DNA of 64,000 bases. Source: Microbacterium rhizosphaerae (GTDB lineage Bacteria; Actinomycetota; Actinomycetes; Actinomycetales; Microbacteriaceae). Positions 7,520 to 16,206 of this stretch are shown one piece after another. The translations under genes and the position numbers were made by a program. The stretch is from positions 186,001-250,000 of the forward strand of contig NZ_CP139368.1 of the NCBI RefSeq assembly GCF_034120055.1, given 5' to 3'. Each line of letters opens with the position of its first letter. The first letter of the stretch is position 1. Below the pieces are notes generated by a model. The model was not told the origin of the DNA and ran no database searches. It worked only from the letters and a program-made list of their open reading frames with translations.

Positions 7520-8857
7520 ATGGCGATCTGGAAGATCCACGGCAATGGGCGCACCGTCGAACCCGGTCAGGTCGTGCGCCCCGATGAGCGGATGAGCTGG
7601 CCCGCCACGGTCGCGATCGGGGCGCAGCACGTCGTCGCGATGTTCGGCGCGACGTTCCTGGTGCCGATCCTGACCGGCTTCCCCGTCTCGACGACGCTGT
7701 TCTTCTCCGGCATCGGCACGATCCTGTTCCTGCTCATCACGCGCAACCGCCTGCCCAGCTACCTCGGGTCGTCGTTCGCCTTCATCGCCCCGGTGACCGC
7801 CGCCGTGGCGTCGTCGAAGGAGACGGGCATGGGCACCGCCCTCGCCGGCATCGTCGCGGTCGGCATCCTGCTCGCCCTCGTCGGTCTCCTCGTCCAGTTC
7901 GTCGGCGTGGGGTGGGTCGACCGGTTCATGCCACCGGTCGTCGCCGGCGCGATCGTGTGCCTCATCGGCCTGAACCTCGCGCCCGCCGCGTGGAACAACT
8001 TCAAGGTGCAGCCGCTCACCGCGACCATCACGCTGACGGCCGTCATCCTGTTCAGCGTGCTCTTCCGCGGATTCCTCGGTCGGATCTCGATCTTCCTCGG
8101 CGTGATCGTCGGCTACATCGCGGCCGGCATCCAGGGTCAGATCGACTGGAAGGCCGTGAGCGGCGCCGACTGGGTGGGACTCCCCGAGTTCCACCTGGCG
8201 AACTTCACTGCGCCGGGCACGTGGGCCGCGATCGCGATGTTCCTGCCGGTCGTCCTCGTGCTCATCGCCGAGAACGTCGGGCACGTGCGCGCGGTCGCGA
8301 CCATGACCGACAGCACGGTCAACAAGGAGACCGGGCGCGCCCTCATCGCGGACGGCGTCTCGACGACGGTGGCCGGCCTGTTCGGCGGATCGGGCACGAC
8401 GACCTACGGCGAGAACATCGGCGTCATGGCCGCCACCCGCGTGTACTCGACGGCGGCGTATTGGGTGGCCGGGCTCGTGGCGGTCCTGCTCGCGCTGTCG
8501 CCCAAGATCGGCGCCCTCTTCAACACGATCCCGGCCGGCGTGCTCGGCGGCGCCACGACCGCGCTGTACGGCCTCATCGGCATCATCGGCATCAAGATCT
8601 GGGTCGACAACCGCGTCGACTTCTCGCGCCCGGTGAACCAGTACACCGGCGCGGTCGCACTCGTCATCGCGATCGCGAACTTCACCATGAGCTGGGGACA
8701 GTTCCAGCTCACCGGCATCGTGCTCGGCGCGGCAGCGGCCCTGCTGATCTACCACCTCGGCAACGCGATCGCCCGCGCGCGGAAGACGGGCGCGGATGAC
8801 GGCGGTCCGATCCCGGCCGTCGGGCCCCTCGGCGGAGACCCTGTCGAGGCCGAATAG
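7520..8857 (+). CDS. Uracil/xanthine permease (NCS2 family)
   Basis: A 445-residue integral membrane protein of NCS2 length (14 segments in UraA). Near the N-terminus it has WPATVAIGAQHVVAMFGATF, the family's conserved first helix with QH. The signature Glu-containing stretch VLVLIAENVGHVRAV lies near residue 255, and GGSGTTTYGENIG near 292 is the second substrate-site motif. NCS2 proteins import uracil, xanthine or uric acid with protons. The closest look is to uracil permeases, but substrate cannot be fixed by eye. A hairpin follows the stop. Confidence 0.9.
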   Translation: MAIWKIHGNGRTVEPGQVVRPDERMSWPATVAIGAQHVVAMFGATFLVPILTGFPVSTTLFFSGIGTILFLLITRNRLPSYLGSSFAFIAPVTAAVASSKETGMGTALAGIVAVGILLALVGLLVQFVGVGWVDRFMPPVVAGAIVCLIGLNLAPAAWNNFKVQPLTATITLTAVILFSVLFRGFLGRISIFLGVIVGYIAAGIQGQIDWKAVSGADWVGLPEFHLANFTAPGTWAAIAMFLPVVLVLIAENVGHVRAVATMTDSTVNKETGRALIADGVSTTVAGLFGGSGTTTYGENIGVMAATRVYSTAAYWVAGLVAVLLALSPKIGALFNTIPAGVLGGATTALYGLIGIIGIKIWVDNRVDFSRPVNQYTGAVALVIAIANFTMSWGQFQLTGIVLGAAAALLIYHLGNAIARARKTGADDGGPIPAVGPLGGDPVEAE

Positions 8858-8868
8858 CTCCTGATCGC

Positions 8869-8908
8869 CCGCCCGGAGATTGTTGCCGCGGGAACAATCT
8901 CCGGGCGG
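8869..8908. terminator. Strong hairpin after the permease gene
   Basis: A perfect 16-bp inverted repeat whose left arm begins CCGCCCGGAGATTGTT, with an 8-nt loop GCCGCGGG. No T-tract follows. It lies between the permease stop and the next start, so it is probably a terminator; its symmetric AT-containing centre could instead be an operator for the downstream gene. Confidence 0.6.
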
Positions 8909-8916
8909 ACGGCGTT

Positions 8917-9825
8917 GTGACCGGTATGAGCGAGTTCACGACCGGATCCGAGCGGCGGGCGACCCAGGATCGCATCGCCGCCGACACGTCCATGGGCGCT
9001 GTGACCCTGCTGGTCGCGGATCTGGATGCGATGATCCGCTTCTACCGGGATGCCGTGACCCTCGAGCTGCTGACGGCCGACGGCGGTGCCGCCGTCCTCG
9101 GTCGTGCCGGACGGCCGATCGTGATCCTCCGGCACGAGCCGACCCTGCGCCATGCGACCCAGGGATCAGCCGGCCTCTACCACACGGCGATCCTGTTCGA
9201 GTCGCAGACGGCTCTCGCCGCCGCGCTCTCGTCGGTCGCGCGCAACGCACCCGGGACGTTCACCGGCAGCGCCGACCACCTGGTCAGCCAGGCGTTCTAC
9301 TTCACCGATCCGGAGGGCAACGGCGTCGAGCTGTACTGGGATCGGCTGCGCACCGAGTGGTCGTGGGCGCACGGGCAGGTGCAGATGGACACCGTCTACC
9401 TCGACCCGAACCGGTACCTGCGCGAACACCTGACGGAGGATGCGCTGGCCGGATCGACGGCTCGGGATGCGGCATCCGTCGGTCACGTCCATCTCTCGGT
9501 CGGCGACGTGCGCACCGCTCGCGCCTTCTATGTCGACACGCTCGGCTTCGACGCGACGGCGACCCTCGGCGACACCGCGCTCTTCGTCAGCGCCGGCGGC
9601 TATCACCACCACATGGCCATGAACGTGTGGAACTCGCGCGGCGCCGGTCCCCGCATGCCGGCCCTCGGGCTCGGCCGCATCGATCTGGCGCTTCCGGATG
9701 CCGACGCCCTCGGCTCGCTGCAGGAGCGGCTGCGCCACCGCGGCTTCGCCGTGCGCGACGACGGCCGCACACTGAGCTTCGACGACCCGTGGAACAACGC
9801 GCTGCACGCTGTCGTCGCCGGCTGA
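8917..9825 (+). CDS. VOC-family two-domain protein, catechol 2,3-dioxygenase-like
   Basis: A 302-residue protein with two vicinal-oxygen-chelate modules. The first runs MGAVTLLVADLDAMIRFY to GVELYWD, with a candidate metal His in LYHTAIL and Glu in VELYW. The second starts GHVHLSVGDVRTARAFY and continues through HHHMAMNVW. This matches CatE-like proteins of Bacillus, annotated as catechol 2,3-dioxygenases. Extradiol cleavage is therefore possible, but no aromatic degradation genes are nearby. Translation may start at GTG 8917 or ATG 8926; 8917 is given as the outer limit, though it lies only 8 bp from the hairpin. Confidence 0.8.
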   Translation: MTGMSEFTTGSERRATQDRIAADTSMGAVTLLVADLDAMIRFYRDAVTLELLTADGGAAVLGRAGRPIVILRHEPTLRHATQGSAGLYHTAILFESQTALAAALSSVARNAPGTFTGSADHLVSQAFYFTDPEGNGVELYWDRLRTEWSWAHGQVQMDTVYLDPNRYLREHLTEDALAGSTARDAASVGHVHLSVGDVRTARAFYVDTLGFDATATLGDTALFVSAGGYHHHMAMNVWNSRGAGPRMPALGLGRIDLALPDADALGSLQERLRHRGFAVRDDGRTLSFDDPWNNALHAVVAG

Positions 9826-9834
9826 GAGCGGCGA

Positions 9835-10845
9835 TCAGGCGGACTCCCGGACCACCAGCCCCGTCGGCATGATGCGGGAGTTCGGTATGGCGATTCCCGC
9901 GAGCCGGTCGATGAGCATGCTCGCCATCTCCTCGCCCTGGAGGAACGACGGCTGACGCATCGTCGTGAGCGCCGGAGAGACGGAGGTCGCGATGGGCGAG
10001 TCGTCGAACCCGATCAACGCGACATCCTCCGGTACGCGCAGCCCCGCGGCGGCGAGGGCGTGCAGAGCACCCCGGGCCATCAGATCGCTGGCCGCGAACA
10101 CCGCATCCGGGCGCTCCCCGGACGCGAGGATCCGACGCATCGCCTCGGCTCCGCCCTCATCCGTGAAGTTGCCGTTCTCGACGGCGCCCGGGGTGAGGCC
10201 CGCAGCTGCCAGCGCCTCCCGCCATCCCGTCAGCCGGTCCATCGCCGCAGGCATCGTCTGCGGACCCGTGATCGTCGCGATCCTCCGGTGGCCCCGCCCG
10301 ATGAGGTACTCGGTCGCCTCCCGGCCGCCACGCACGTTGTCGACGTCGACGTAGTAGTCGTCGTCGCGCAGCTTCACCGGCCGGCCGCCGTAGACGACCG
10401 GCACGGCGTCGGCGATGCGGTCGATGAACGTGTCGCTCGTGTGGTGCGAGACGATGATCGCGCCGTCGACGTTGCCGCGGCTGAGGTAGCTCGTCATCTT
10501 GTCGCCCGGGTCGCTGTTGGCGATGAAGAGGTTCAGCACGTAGTCCGACCGAGCGATGCGGGCGTTGATGCCCGACACGATGGCCGCGAAGAACGGGTCT
10601 CCGAAGAACCGCGTCGTCTCCTCGGGGACCACCAGCGCGATCGCGAGCGTCTGACGACTGGCGAGCGACCTCGCCGCACGGTTGGGAACGTAGTGGAGGT
10701 CCGAGATGGCCTTCGACACGGCCTCCAGCGCCGAGGGGCTCACGGAGGTCGCGCCGTTGACGACGCGCGACACGGTCGAGCGCGAGACGCCCGCGGCCGC
10801 CGCCACCTCTTCGATCGTGACAGGCGATGGCAGCCTATCCGTCAT
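9835..10845 (-). CDS. cebR: LacI family regulator, probable CebR
   Basis: A 336-residue repressor. The LacI helix-turn-helix and hinge are clear (VTIEEVAAAAGVSRSTVSRV, then LHYVPNRAARSLASRQ), followed by a periplasmic-binding-like sugar sensor ending with the VALIGFDDSP motif. It lies downstream of a cellobiose-type ABC transporter and beta-glucosidase whose promoter carries three TGGGAGCGCTCCCA-like boxes, the operator described for Streptomyces CebR. It should therefore repress that operon and release on cellobiose or cellotriose. The gene starts 32 bp after the GH1 stop and may be part of the same transcript. Confidence 0.85.
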   Translation of the reverse strand: MTDRLPSPVTIEEVAAAAGVSRSTVSRVVNGATSVSPSALEAVSKAISDLHYVPNRAARSLASRQTLAIALVVPEETTRFFGDPFFAAIVSGINARIARSDYVLNLFIANSDPGDKMTSYLSRGNVDGAIIVSHHTSDTFIDRIADAVPVVYGGRPVKLRDDDYYVDVDNVRGGREATEYLIGRGHRRIATITGPQTMPAAMDRLTGWREALAAAGLTPGAVENGNFTDEGGAEAMRRILASGERPDAVFAASDLMARGALHALAAAGLRVPEDVALIGFDDSPIATSVSPALTTMRQPSFLQGEEMASMLIDRLAGIAIPNSRIMPTGLVVRESA

Positions 10846-10877
10846 GTCGCTCCCTCCGCGCTGCGCCGCTGCAGCAC

Positions 10878-12317
10878 TCAGATCGTGCGCGTCCGTGCGA
10901 TCCGACTGTACGCGAGGCCGCTGTCCTTGACCGATCGCTCCTGGGTCTCGTAGTCGACGCGCACGATGCCGAACCGCTTCTCGTACCCCCACGCCCACTC
11001 GAAGTTGTCGAGGAGCGACCAGTAGAAGTAGCCTCGCACGTCGACGCCGGCGTCCACCGCATCCAGGATCGCGCCGAGGTGGCTCTCGACGAAGTCGACC
11101 CGCTCCGCATCGTGGATGCGCGTCTCGCCGTCCTCGACGACGGCGACGTCGTCGTACGCGGCGCCGTTCTCGGTGACGAAGAGCGACACCCCCGGCTCGG
11201 CGGCATACTCCTCCCACACGCGCACCAGCAGGCGCGTGAGGCCCTCGGGCTGCACCTCCCAGTTCATGGGGGTGCGCGCCAGGCCGCGATCGTGCCAGTG
11301 GATACCTGTTTGCGACGGGAACGGCGAGTCCGCGCGCCGGCCCGTCGGTGCGTCGCCCGGGGCCGGCGGGTCGGCCGGCTCGTGGCCGCCGACGTAGTCG
11401 CCGTGGTAGTAGTTCACGCCGAGCGTGTCGATGCGCGTCGCGATGGCCTCGAGGTCGCCCGGGCGCACGGCGTCCTCGAATTCCGCCACCGCGGCGGAAT
11501 CGACCACGCGGATGTCCTCGATGATGTCGGCCGGGTACGCGCCCCGGAACACCGGGTCGAGGAACCAGCGGTTGAACTGTCCGTCGATGCGCCGTGCGGC
11601 GTCGACGTCCGCGGGGTCGGCCGCATCGACCGGGTCGGCCACCGTGAGGTTGAGGGTCAGCCCCAGGTTCAGCGTCGCGTCGCGCCTGCGCAGCTCGCGC
11701 ACGGTCTGGCCGTGGGCGAGGAGGAGGTGGTGGGATGCCAGCATCCCCTCGGCGATGCTGTAGTGCCCCGGCGCGTGGATGCCCGCGGTGTAGCTGAGGA
11801 ACGACGCGCACCACGGCTCGTTGAGCGTGGTCCACACGTTCACGCGGTCACCCAGCGCGTCGTGCATCCCGAGCGCATACTCGGTGAACAGATCCGCGGT
11901 GTCGCGGCTGGTCCAGCCGCCCGTCTCCTGCAGGGCCTGCGGGAGGTCCCAGTGATAGAGCGTGAGCCAGGGCAGGATGCCCGCATCCAGCAGCTCGTCG
12001 ACGAGGCGCGAGTAGAAGTCGACGCCCGCCGCGTTCACCGGGCCGCCGTCCGGGCGCACGCGCGACCACGAGGTCGAGAAGCGGTACGTCTCCAGGCCCA
12101 TGCGCTTCATGAGGGCCACGTCGTCGCGGTAGCGGTCGTAGTGGTCGCACGCGATGTCGCCGTCGTCGCCGTTGATCACCGCACCGGGCACCCGGCAGAA
12201 CGCGTCCCAGATCGAATCGCGGCGACCGTCCACGTGCGCGGCGCCCTCGATCTGGAAGGCGGCCGTGGCCGCTCCGAAGAGGAAATCGTCCGGGAACGCA
12301 CGAGGCGTCGAGTGCAT
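10878..12317 (-). CDS. bglC: GH1 beta-glucosidase
   Basis: A 479-residue family 1 glycoside hydrolase. The N-terminus FPDDFLFGAATAAFQIEGA is the family signature. The acid/base Glu is in TLNEPWC near residue 166 and the nucleophile Glu in LFVTENGAAY in the last third. There is no signal peptide, so it acts in the cytosol on imported cellobiose or short beta-glucosides. The ATG at 12315-12317 has GGAAAGGAAAC upstream. An alternative ATG at 12356 overlapping the permease stop would add 13 residues. It is in one operon with the ABC transporter genes. Confidence 0.92.
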   Translation of the reverse strand: MHSTPRAFPDDFLFGAATAAFQIEGAAHVDGRRDSIWDAFCRVPGAVINGDDGDIACDHYDRYRDDVALMKRMGLETYRFSTSWSRVRPDGGPVNAAGVDFYSRLVDELLDAGILPWLTLYHWDLPQALQETGGWTSRDTADLFTEYALGMHDALGDRVNVWTTLNEPWCASFLSYTAGIHAPGHYSIAEGMLASHHLLLAHGQTVRELRRRDATLNLGLTLNLTVADPVDAADPADVDAARRIDGQFNRWFLDPVFRGAYPADIIEDIRVVDSAAVAEFEDAVRPGDLEAIATRIDTLGVNYYHGDYVGGHEPADPPAPGDAPTGRRADSPFPSQTGIHWHDRGLARTPMNWEVQPEGLTRLLVRVWEEYAAEPGVSLFVTENGAAYDDVAVVEDGETRIHDAERVDFVESHLGAILDAVDAGVDVRGYFYWSLLDNFEWAWGYEKRFGIVRVDYETQERSVKDSGLAYSRIARTRTI

Positions 12318-12352
12318 CTCTGTTTCCTTTCCGGATGCGATGAACGCCGAAG

Positions 12353-13258
12353 TCATCCCTTCACCGCGCCCGCCATAATGCCACTGACGAGCTGCTTTCC
12401 GGCGAAGACGAACAGGATCAGCAGGGGGATCGTCGACAGCAGCACGCCGGCGAGCACGATCGAGTAGTCGACGAAGTGGTTGGACTGCAGCAGCGACAGC
12501 GCCACCGGCAGTGTCGGGTTCTCCCGGTCGAGGACGATGAAGGGCCAGAAGAAGTTGTTCCATGCCGAGATGAACGTGAACAGGCCGAGCATCGCGACCG
12601 CCGGCCGCGCAGCCGGGAGGCCGACGGTCAGGAAGGTGCGGAACGAGCTCGCACCGTCCACCCTCGCGGCTTCGATGAGCTCGTCGGGGACCGCCTGGCG
12701 CAGGTACTGCGTCATCCAGAACACCCCGAACGCCGTCACGAGGGCGGGGACGATAATCGCGCCGACCTGGCCGGTCCAGCCGATATCGCTGAAGAGGATG
12801 TAGAGAGGCACGACGCCGAGCTGCGTGGGCACGGCCATCGTCGCCACCACGAACACCAGCAGCACGCCGCTGCCGCGGAAGCGCAGCTTCGCGAACGCCC
12901 AGCCCGCGAGGGTCGAGAAGAAGACGACCGACAGGGCGATGAGCGCGGAGCTCCAGATCGAGTTCCACAGGGCCGCCCAGAAGTTGACCGCGGGGTCGTC
13001 GACCACCTTCGCGGCGTTGGCGAAGAAGTTGCCTCCCGGGATCCACGACATGTTGGGGTCGCGGATCGTGTACGAATCGCCCGAGCCGATGAGGAGCGAC
13101 CAGTAGTACGGGAACACCGAGCCGAGGATCATCGCGCCGAGGAACGCGTAGACGACCCAGCCGGGGCGCGTGCCGCGCAGGCCGCGACGCCGGGGCGCAC
13201 GCGCGACCGCTTCCTTCGAGGCACTGGTGGTGACGGGGGGTGTGTCGAGGGCGGTCAC
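12353..13258 (-). CDS. cebG: Carbohydrate ABC transporter permease, MalG type (CebG-like)
   Basis: A 301-residue inner-membrane permease with about six helices. The cytoplasmic EAA loop reads EAARVDGASSFRTFLTVGLP near residue 205, where the ATPase docks. Its GTG start overlaps the upstream permease stop (GTGA), indicating coupled translation. With its partner it forms the channel for a sugar imported by the binding protein of this operon; the ATPase is not encoded here, as in Streptomyces where the shared MsiK serves several systems. Confidence 0.88.
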   Translation of the reverse strand: MTALDTPPVTTSASKEAVARAPRRRGLRGTRPGWVVYAFLGAMILGSVFPYYWSLLIGSGDSYTIRDPNMSWIPGGNFFANAAKVVDDPAVNFWAALWNSIWSSALIALSVVFFSTLAGWAFAKLRFRGSGVLLVFVVATMAVPTQLGVVPLYILFSDIGWTGQVGAIIVPALVTAFGVFWMTQYLRQAVPDELIEAARVDGASSFRTFLTVGLPAARPAVAMLGLFTFISAWNNFFWPFIVLDRENPTLPVALSLLQSNHFVDYSIVLAGVLLSTIPLLILFVFAGKQLVSGIMAGAVKG

Positions 13259-14337
13259 GAGACCATCTCCTTCGCGGCGAGCAGGGCGGCGTCCGATGCC
13301 AGTCGGCGGCGGGCTTCGCGCGCGGCGGCTCGGCGCTGCGCCCTGGTGAGCACGCCTCGCCCTCCCTCATCACGGACGAGGGAGCGGGTGACGAGAAGAT
13401 TGATGACGCCGATGACGAGGATGATGAGGAAGAGGATCCACGCGAGGGCGGCGGCGCGGCCGAAGTTCCACTGGCCCCAGCCGATGTCGTACAGCCAGAG
13501 GGTGATCGTGAGCCACTGGCTGTCGGGACCACCGGTGCCGTACTGGTCGTACATGCGCGGCTCGTCGAAGATCTGAAGTCCGCCGATCGTCGAGGTGATG
13601 ATGACGAAGATCAGCGTCGGCCGAAGGCTGGGCAGCGTGATCGCGATGAACTGGCGGATCCTCCCGGCGCCGTCGACGACCGCTGCCTCGTAGTAGTCGC
13701 GCGGGATGGCCTGCATGGCGGCCAGCAGGATCAGCGTGTTGTAGCCGGTCCAGCGGAAGTTGACCATGGTCGCGATGGCGATGTGGCTCGCGAAGGCGTT
13801 GGAGTGCCACGGGATGGCGGGGATGCCGACGTGCCCGAGCAGCGTGTTGATCAGGCCGTAGCGGTCGCCGAACATGTTGCTGAAGATCAGGGCGACGGCC
13901 ACCGGCGCCATGACGTAGGGCAGCAGCACGCCCATCCGCCAGAAGGTCTTGGCCCGGATGTTCTGGTCGAGCATCGCGGCGATCACGATCGCGACGACCA
14001 GCTGCGGGATGCTCGACAGCAGGAAGATGCTGAAGGTGTTGCGCAGCGCGATCCAGAACTTCGGGTTGGAGAGCACGTACTGGTACTGCGCGAACCCGAT
14101 GAACTCGCCGGTGTTGCGGACGAGGTCCCAGTTCATGAACGAGATCACCGCCGTGTACGCGATCGGGAAGAGCCCGACGACGATGAACAGCAGGAAGAAC
14201 GGCGAGACGTAGAGGTACGGCGAGAGCTTCAGATCCCACTCGCTGCGCCTCCGGCGCAATCCGACCCGTCGGGGGGACTTCGGTGTGCCGCCGGGCGCCG
14301 CCGTCACGGCGTCGGGGCGAATAGTCGTCGTGGTCAC
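13255..14337 (-). CDS. cebF: Carbohydrate ABC transporter permease, MalF type (CebF-like)
   Basis: A 360-residue permease. Helices begin near residue 45 (YLYVSPFFLLFIVVGLFPIA), and the EAA loop is EAAVVDGAGRIRQFIAITLP. A basic C-terminal tail of about 40 residues rich in Arg and Ala follows the last helix. The GTG at 14335-14337 was chosen because GAGGGAG sits 5 nt upstream; a longer reading would run into the intercistronic hairpin. Partner of the downstream MalG-type permease. Confidence 0.88.
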   Translation of the reverse strand: MTTTTIRPDAVTAAPGGTPKSPRRVGLRRRRSEWDLKLSPYLYVSPFFLLFIVVGLFPIAYTAVISFMNWDLVRNTGEFIGFAQYQYVLSNPKFWIALRNTFSIFLLSSIPQLVVAIVIAAMLDQNIRAKTFWRMGVLLPYVMAPVAVALIFSNMFGDRYGLINTLLGHVGIPAIPWHSNAFASHIAIATMVNFRWTGYNTLILLAAMQAIPRDYYEAAVVDGAGRIRQFIAITLPSLRPTLIFVIITSTIGGLQIFDEPRMYDQYGTGGPDSQWLTITLWLYDIGWGQWNFGRAAALAWILFLIILVIGVINLLVTRSLVRDEGGRGVLTRAQRRAAAREARRRLASDAALLAAKEMVS

Positions 14338-14355
14338 GACGCTCCCTCGAGAAGG

Positions 14356-14390
14356 GGATGCTGCGGGCCCTGCTCGAGCCCGCAGCATCC
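14356..14390. terminator. Intercistronic hairpin between binding-protein and permease genes
   Basis: Perfect 12-bp arms GGATGCTGCGGG and CCCGCAGCATCC around an 11-nt loop. It lies just after the binding-protein stop and before the permease start. Such hairpins commonly allow partial read-through or protect the upstream mRNA so that more binding protein than permease is made. Confidence 0.7.
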
Positions 14391-14398
14391 GGCTGTCG

Positions 14399-15679
14399 TT
14401 ACTTGATGGCCTTCACCTCGGAGACCCACTGGTCCCACGAGGCCTGGGCGTCCTGCGTGCCGTCCTCGACGCGGGTCAGCGCCTTCTGCATCGCGTCGTT
14501 GATCTGGAAGTAGTACTGGCCCTTGTACGGAGCGACCGTCACGGCCTTCGCACGGTCGGTGAAGATCTGTCCGACCGGTGCGCTGTTGAAATAGTCGTTC
14601 TTGAAGTCGAGCAGCGTGCTGTCCTGGAGAGCCTTGGTCTGGCTCGGGAAGGTGCCGGCGTTCACGAACGCCTTGATCTGCTGCGCGGGCGCGGTCAGCC
14701 ACGAGGCGAGCTCCTGGGCGGCCTTCACGTGCGCGCCGTTCGCGGGCACGGTCAGGTAGGAGCCTCCCCAGTTGCCGCCGCCGTTCGGGAAGACGTTCGC
14801 GACGTCCCATGTCTTGACGTCCTTGGCGTTGCCGGAGATGACGCCGAGCATCCAGCCCGGGCAGAGCATCGTGGCGAAGGCGCCGTTGGACAGGCCCGCC
14901 ATCCAGTCGTCCGACCACTGGCCGAGGTGCGCCGACTGCGTCTTGGACGCGGCGGTGACCTGCTGGTAGACCGCCTTCACATCCGGGTTCGTCGTCGCGG
15001 TGATCTTTCCGTTCTTGGGGTTCTCGTACGCGGCCTCGACCTGGTTGATCATGCCCTGGTAGGTGCCGCCGGCCGAGTCGAACCACGCCTTGCCCGTGGC
15101 CTTGACGTACTGGTCGCCGACCGCGAAGTACTTCGACCAGTCGCCCTCGAGGAGCTTCGAGACCGAATCGCGGTCGGTCGGCAGGCCCGCGGCCTTGAAC
15201 AGATCCGAGCGGTAGCAGATGGCCTCGGGGCCGATGTCGGTGCCGTACCCGATCAGGTTCCCCTTCTTGTCGGTGGCCATGTCCGTCTTCCAGCCGAGCC
15301 AGCGGTCCTTGTCCGCGGCGGGCACCGGCGCGAGCAGGTCGGAGTACTTCATGACCTCCGGCAGCCAGTCGACCTCGATCGCCTCGACGTCGGCGAGGCC
15401 CTTCTTGCCGAGCTTCTGGAAGTAGTTCGCGCGGGCGTCGTTCGACGTCGCCGCCTTGGTCTGCTGAACGGTGACGTTCGGGTGCAGCTTCGTGTACTCC
15501 TTCAGCAGGGCGTCGGTGTAGCCGAAGTCGTTGAACGTCGCAACGGTCAGCGTGATCTTCTCGTTCGGGTTGCTCGACGATGCGCCGCCGCCGCTGCCGG
15601 CGCAGCCGGCGAGCATGATGGCCGTCGTCGAAGCCGCGACCGCGATGAGCGCGGTGCGACGCAGTGCTCGTGTGTTCAC
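14399..15679 (-). CDS. cebE: Sugar ABC transporter substrate-binding lipoprotein (CebE-like)
   Basis: A 426-residue extracellular lipoprotein. The signal peptide ends in the lipobox LAGC at residues 23-26, followed by a Gly/Ser linker. The mature part is a family 1-type sugar-binding protein (TVATFNDFGYTDALLKEYTK and onward). It starts with GTG, preceded by AAAGGAG. It is the first gene of the operon with two permeases and a GH1 beta-glucosidase, under three CebR-type boxes, so cellobiose or cello-oligosaccharides are the likely ligands. Confidence 0.88.
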   Translation of the reverse strand: MNTRALRRTALIAVAASTTAIMLAGCAGSGGGASSSNPNEKITLTVATFNDFGYTDALLKEYTKLHPNVTVQQTKAATSNDARANYFQKLGKKGLADVEAIEVDWLPEVMKYSDLLAPVPAADKDRWLGWKTDMATDKKGNLIGYGTDIGPEAICYRSDLFKAAGLPTDRDSVSKLLEGDWSKYFAVGDQYVKATGKAWFDSAGGTYQGMINQVEAAYENPKNGKITATTNPDVKAVYQQVTAASKTQSAHLGQWSDDWMAGLSNGAFATMLCPGWMLGVISGNAKDVKTWDVANVFPNGGGNWGGSYLTVPANGAHVKAAQELASWLTAPAQQIKAFVNAGTFPSQTKALQDSTLLDFKNDYFNSAPVGQIFTDRAKAVTVAPYKGQYYFQINDAMQKALTRVEDGTQDAQASWDQWVSEVKAIK

Positions 15680-15726
15680 GTGTCACTCCTTTGTGGGTCT
15701 GGTGCGGGCGTGCGGTCCCTCGAGCG

Positions 15727-15740
15727 TGGGAGCGCTCTCA
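15727..15740. promoter_or_regulatory. CebR-type operator 1
   Basis: TGGGAGCGCTCTCA, one mismatch from the palindrome TGGGAGCGCTCCCA, about 48 bp upstream of the binding-protein GTG. Confidence 0.75.
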
Positions 15741-15760
15741 CCGCACGGGAGGAGACGTTA

Positions 15761-15774
15761 TGGGATCGCTCCCA
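15761..15774. promoter_or_regulatory. CebR-type operator 2
   Basis: TGGGATCGCTCCCA, one mismatch from the consensus. Its centre is 34 bp from operator 1. Confidence 0.8.
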
Positions 15775-15782
15775 TGATGTCA

Positions 15783-15796
15783 AGGGAGCGCTCCCA
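15783..15796. promoter_or_regulatory. CebR-type operator 3
   Basis: AGGGAGCGCTCCCA, one mismatch at the first base. Its centre is 22 bp from operator 2, two helical turns, so the sites face the same side of the DNA. Confidence 0.8.
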
Positions 15797-15839
15797 TCAC
15801 CCATGTCCGACCCCGCGGTGAGGCATGCCGGGCGCCCCG

Positions 15840-15845
15840 TAGACT
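15840..15845 (+). promoter_or_regulatory. -10 element TAGACT for purSQ
   Basis: The hexamer would give a leader of about 105 nt before purS, unlike the leaderless-type genes nearby. Confidence 0.4.
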
Positions 15846-15862
15846 GGATGCATCCCCGCCCG

Positions 15863-15908
15863 CGACGAAGTCGCCCGTACAACGCCGACGAAGTCGCCCG
15901 CACAACGC
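15863..15908. repeat. 23-bp tandem duplication in the purS leader
   Basis: Two adjacent 23-bp copies, 15863-15885 and 15886-15908, differ at a single base (T or C). They begin CGACGAAGTCGCCCG. No ORF or known RNA motif was recognised in this leader. Confidence 0.9.
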
Positions 15909-15957
15909 CGACGCAGACCGCCTCTGCACGTCGCCCACTCCGCAGTAGGGAGCCGCA

Positions 15958-16206
15958 ATGCCCACCATCGTCGTCGACGTGATGCCCAAGGCCGAGCTTC
16001 TCGACCCGCAGGGGAAGGCGGTCGCCGGTGCGCTCGCCCGCCTCGGCGTCGAGTCCTTCAGCGGCGTGCGGATCGGCAAGCGCTTCGAGCTGACCGTCGA
16101 CGGCCCCGTCGACGACGCCGTGCTCGAACAGGTGCGCGACATCGCCGCCGACGTCCTGTCGAACTCTGTCATCGAGGACGTGGTGGGCGTCGAGGTCGTG
16201 GAATGA
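15958..16206 (+). CDS. purS: Phosphoribosylformylglycinamidine synthase subunit PurS
   Basis: An 82-residue protein matching PurS length, with the N-terminal beta strand [19 protein letters not shown] and the [10 protein letters not shown] core. PurS dimers bridge PurQ and PurL in the three-part FGAM synthase that converts FGAR to FGAM with glutamine and ATP. Its stop overlaps the purQ start (ATGA). The upstream leader contains a 23-bp tandem duplication. purL is about 25 kb away rather than next in line. Confidence 0.95.
   Translation: MPTIVVDVMPKAELLDPQGKAVAGALARLGVESFSGVRIGKRFELTVDGPVDDAVLEQVRDIAADVLSNSVIEDVVGVEVVE

Noticed and set aside
10878..13532. One continuous minus-strand frame apparently fusing a permease-region reading to the GH1 enzyme
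   Set aside because: The MalG-type permease is in a different frame with its own EAA motif, and the GH1 gene has its own ribosome binding site and ATG at 12317, so the frame is open by chance.
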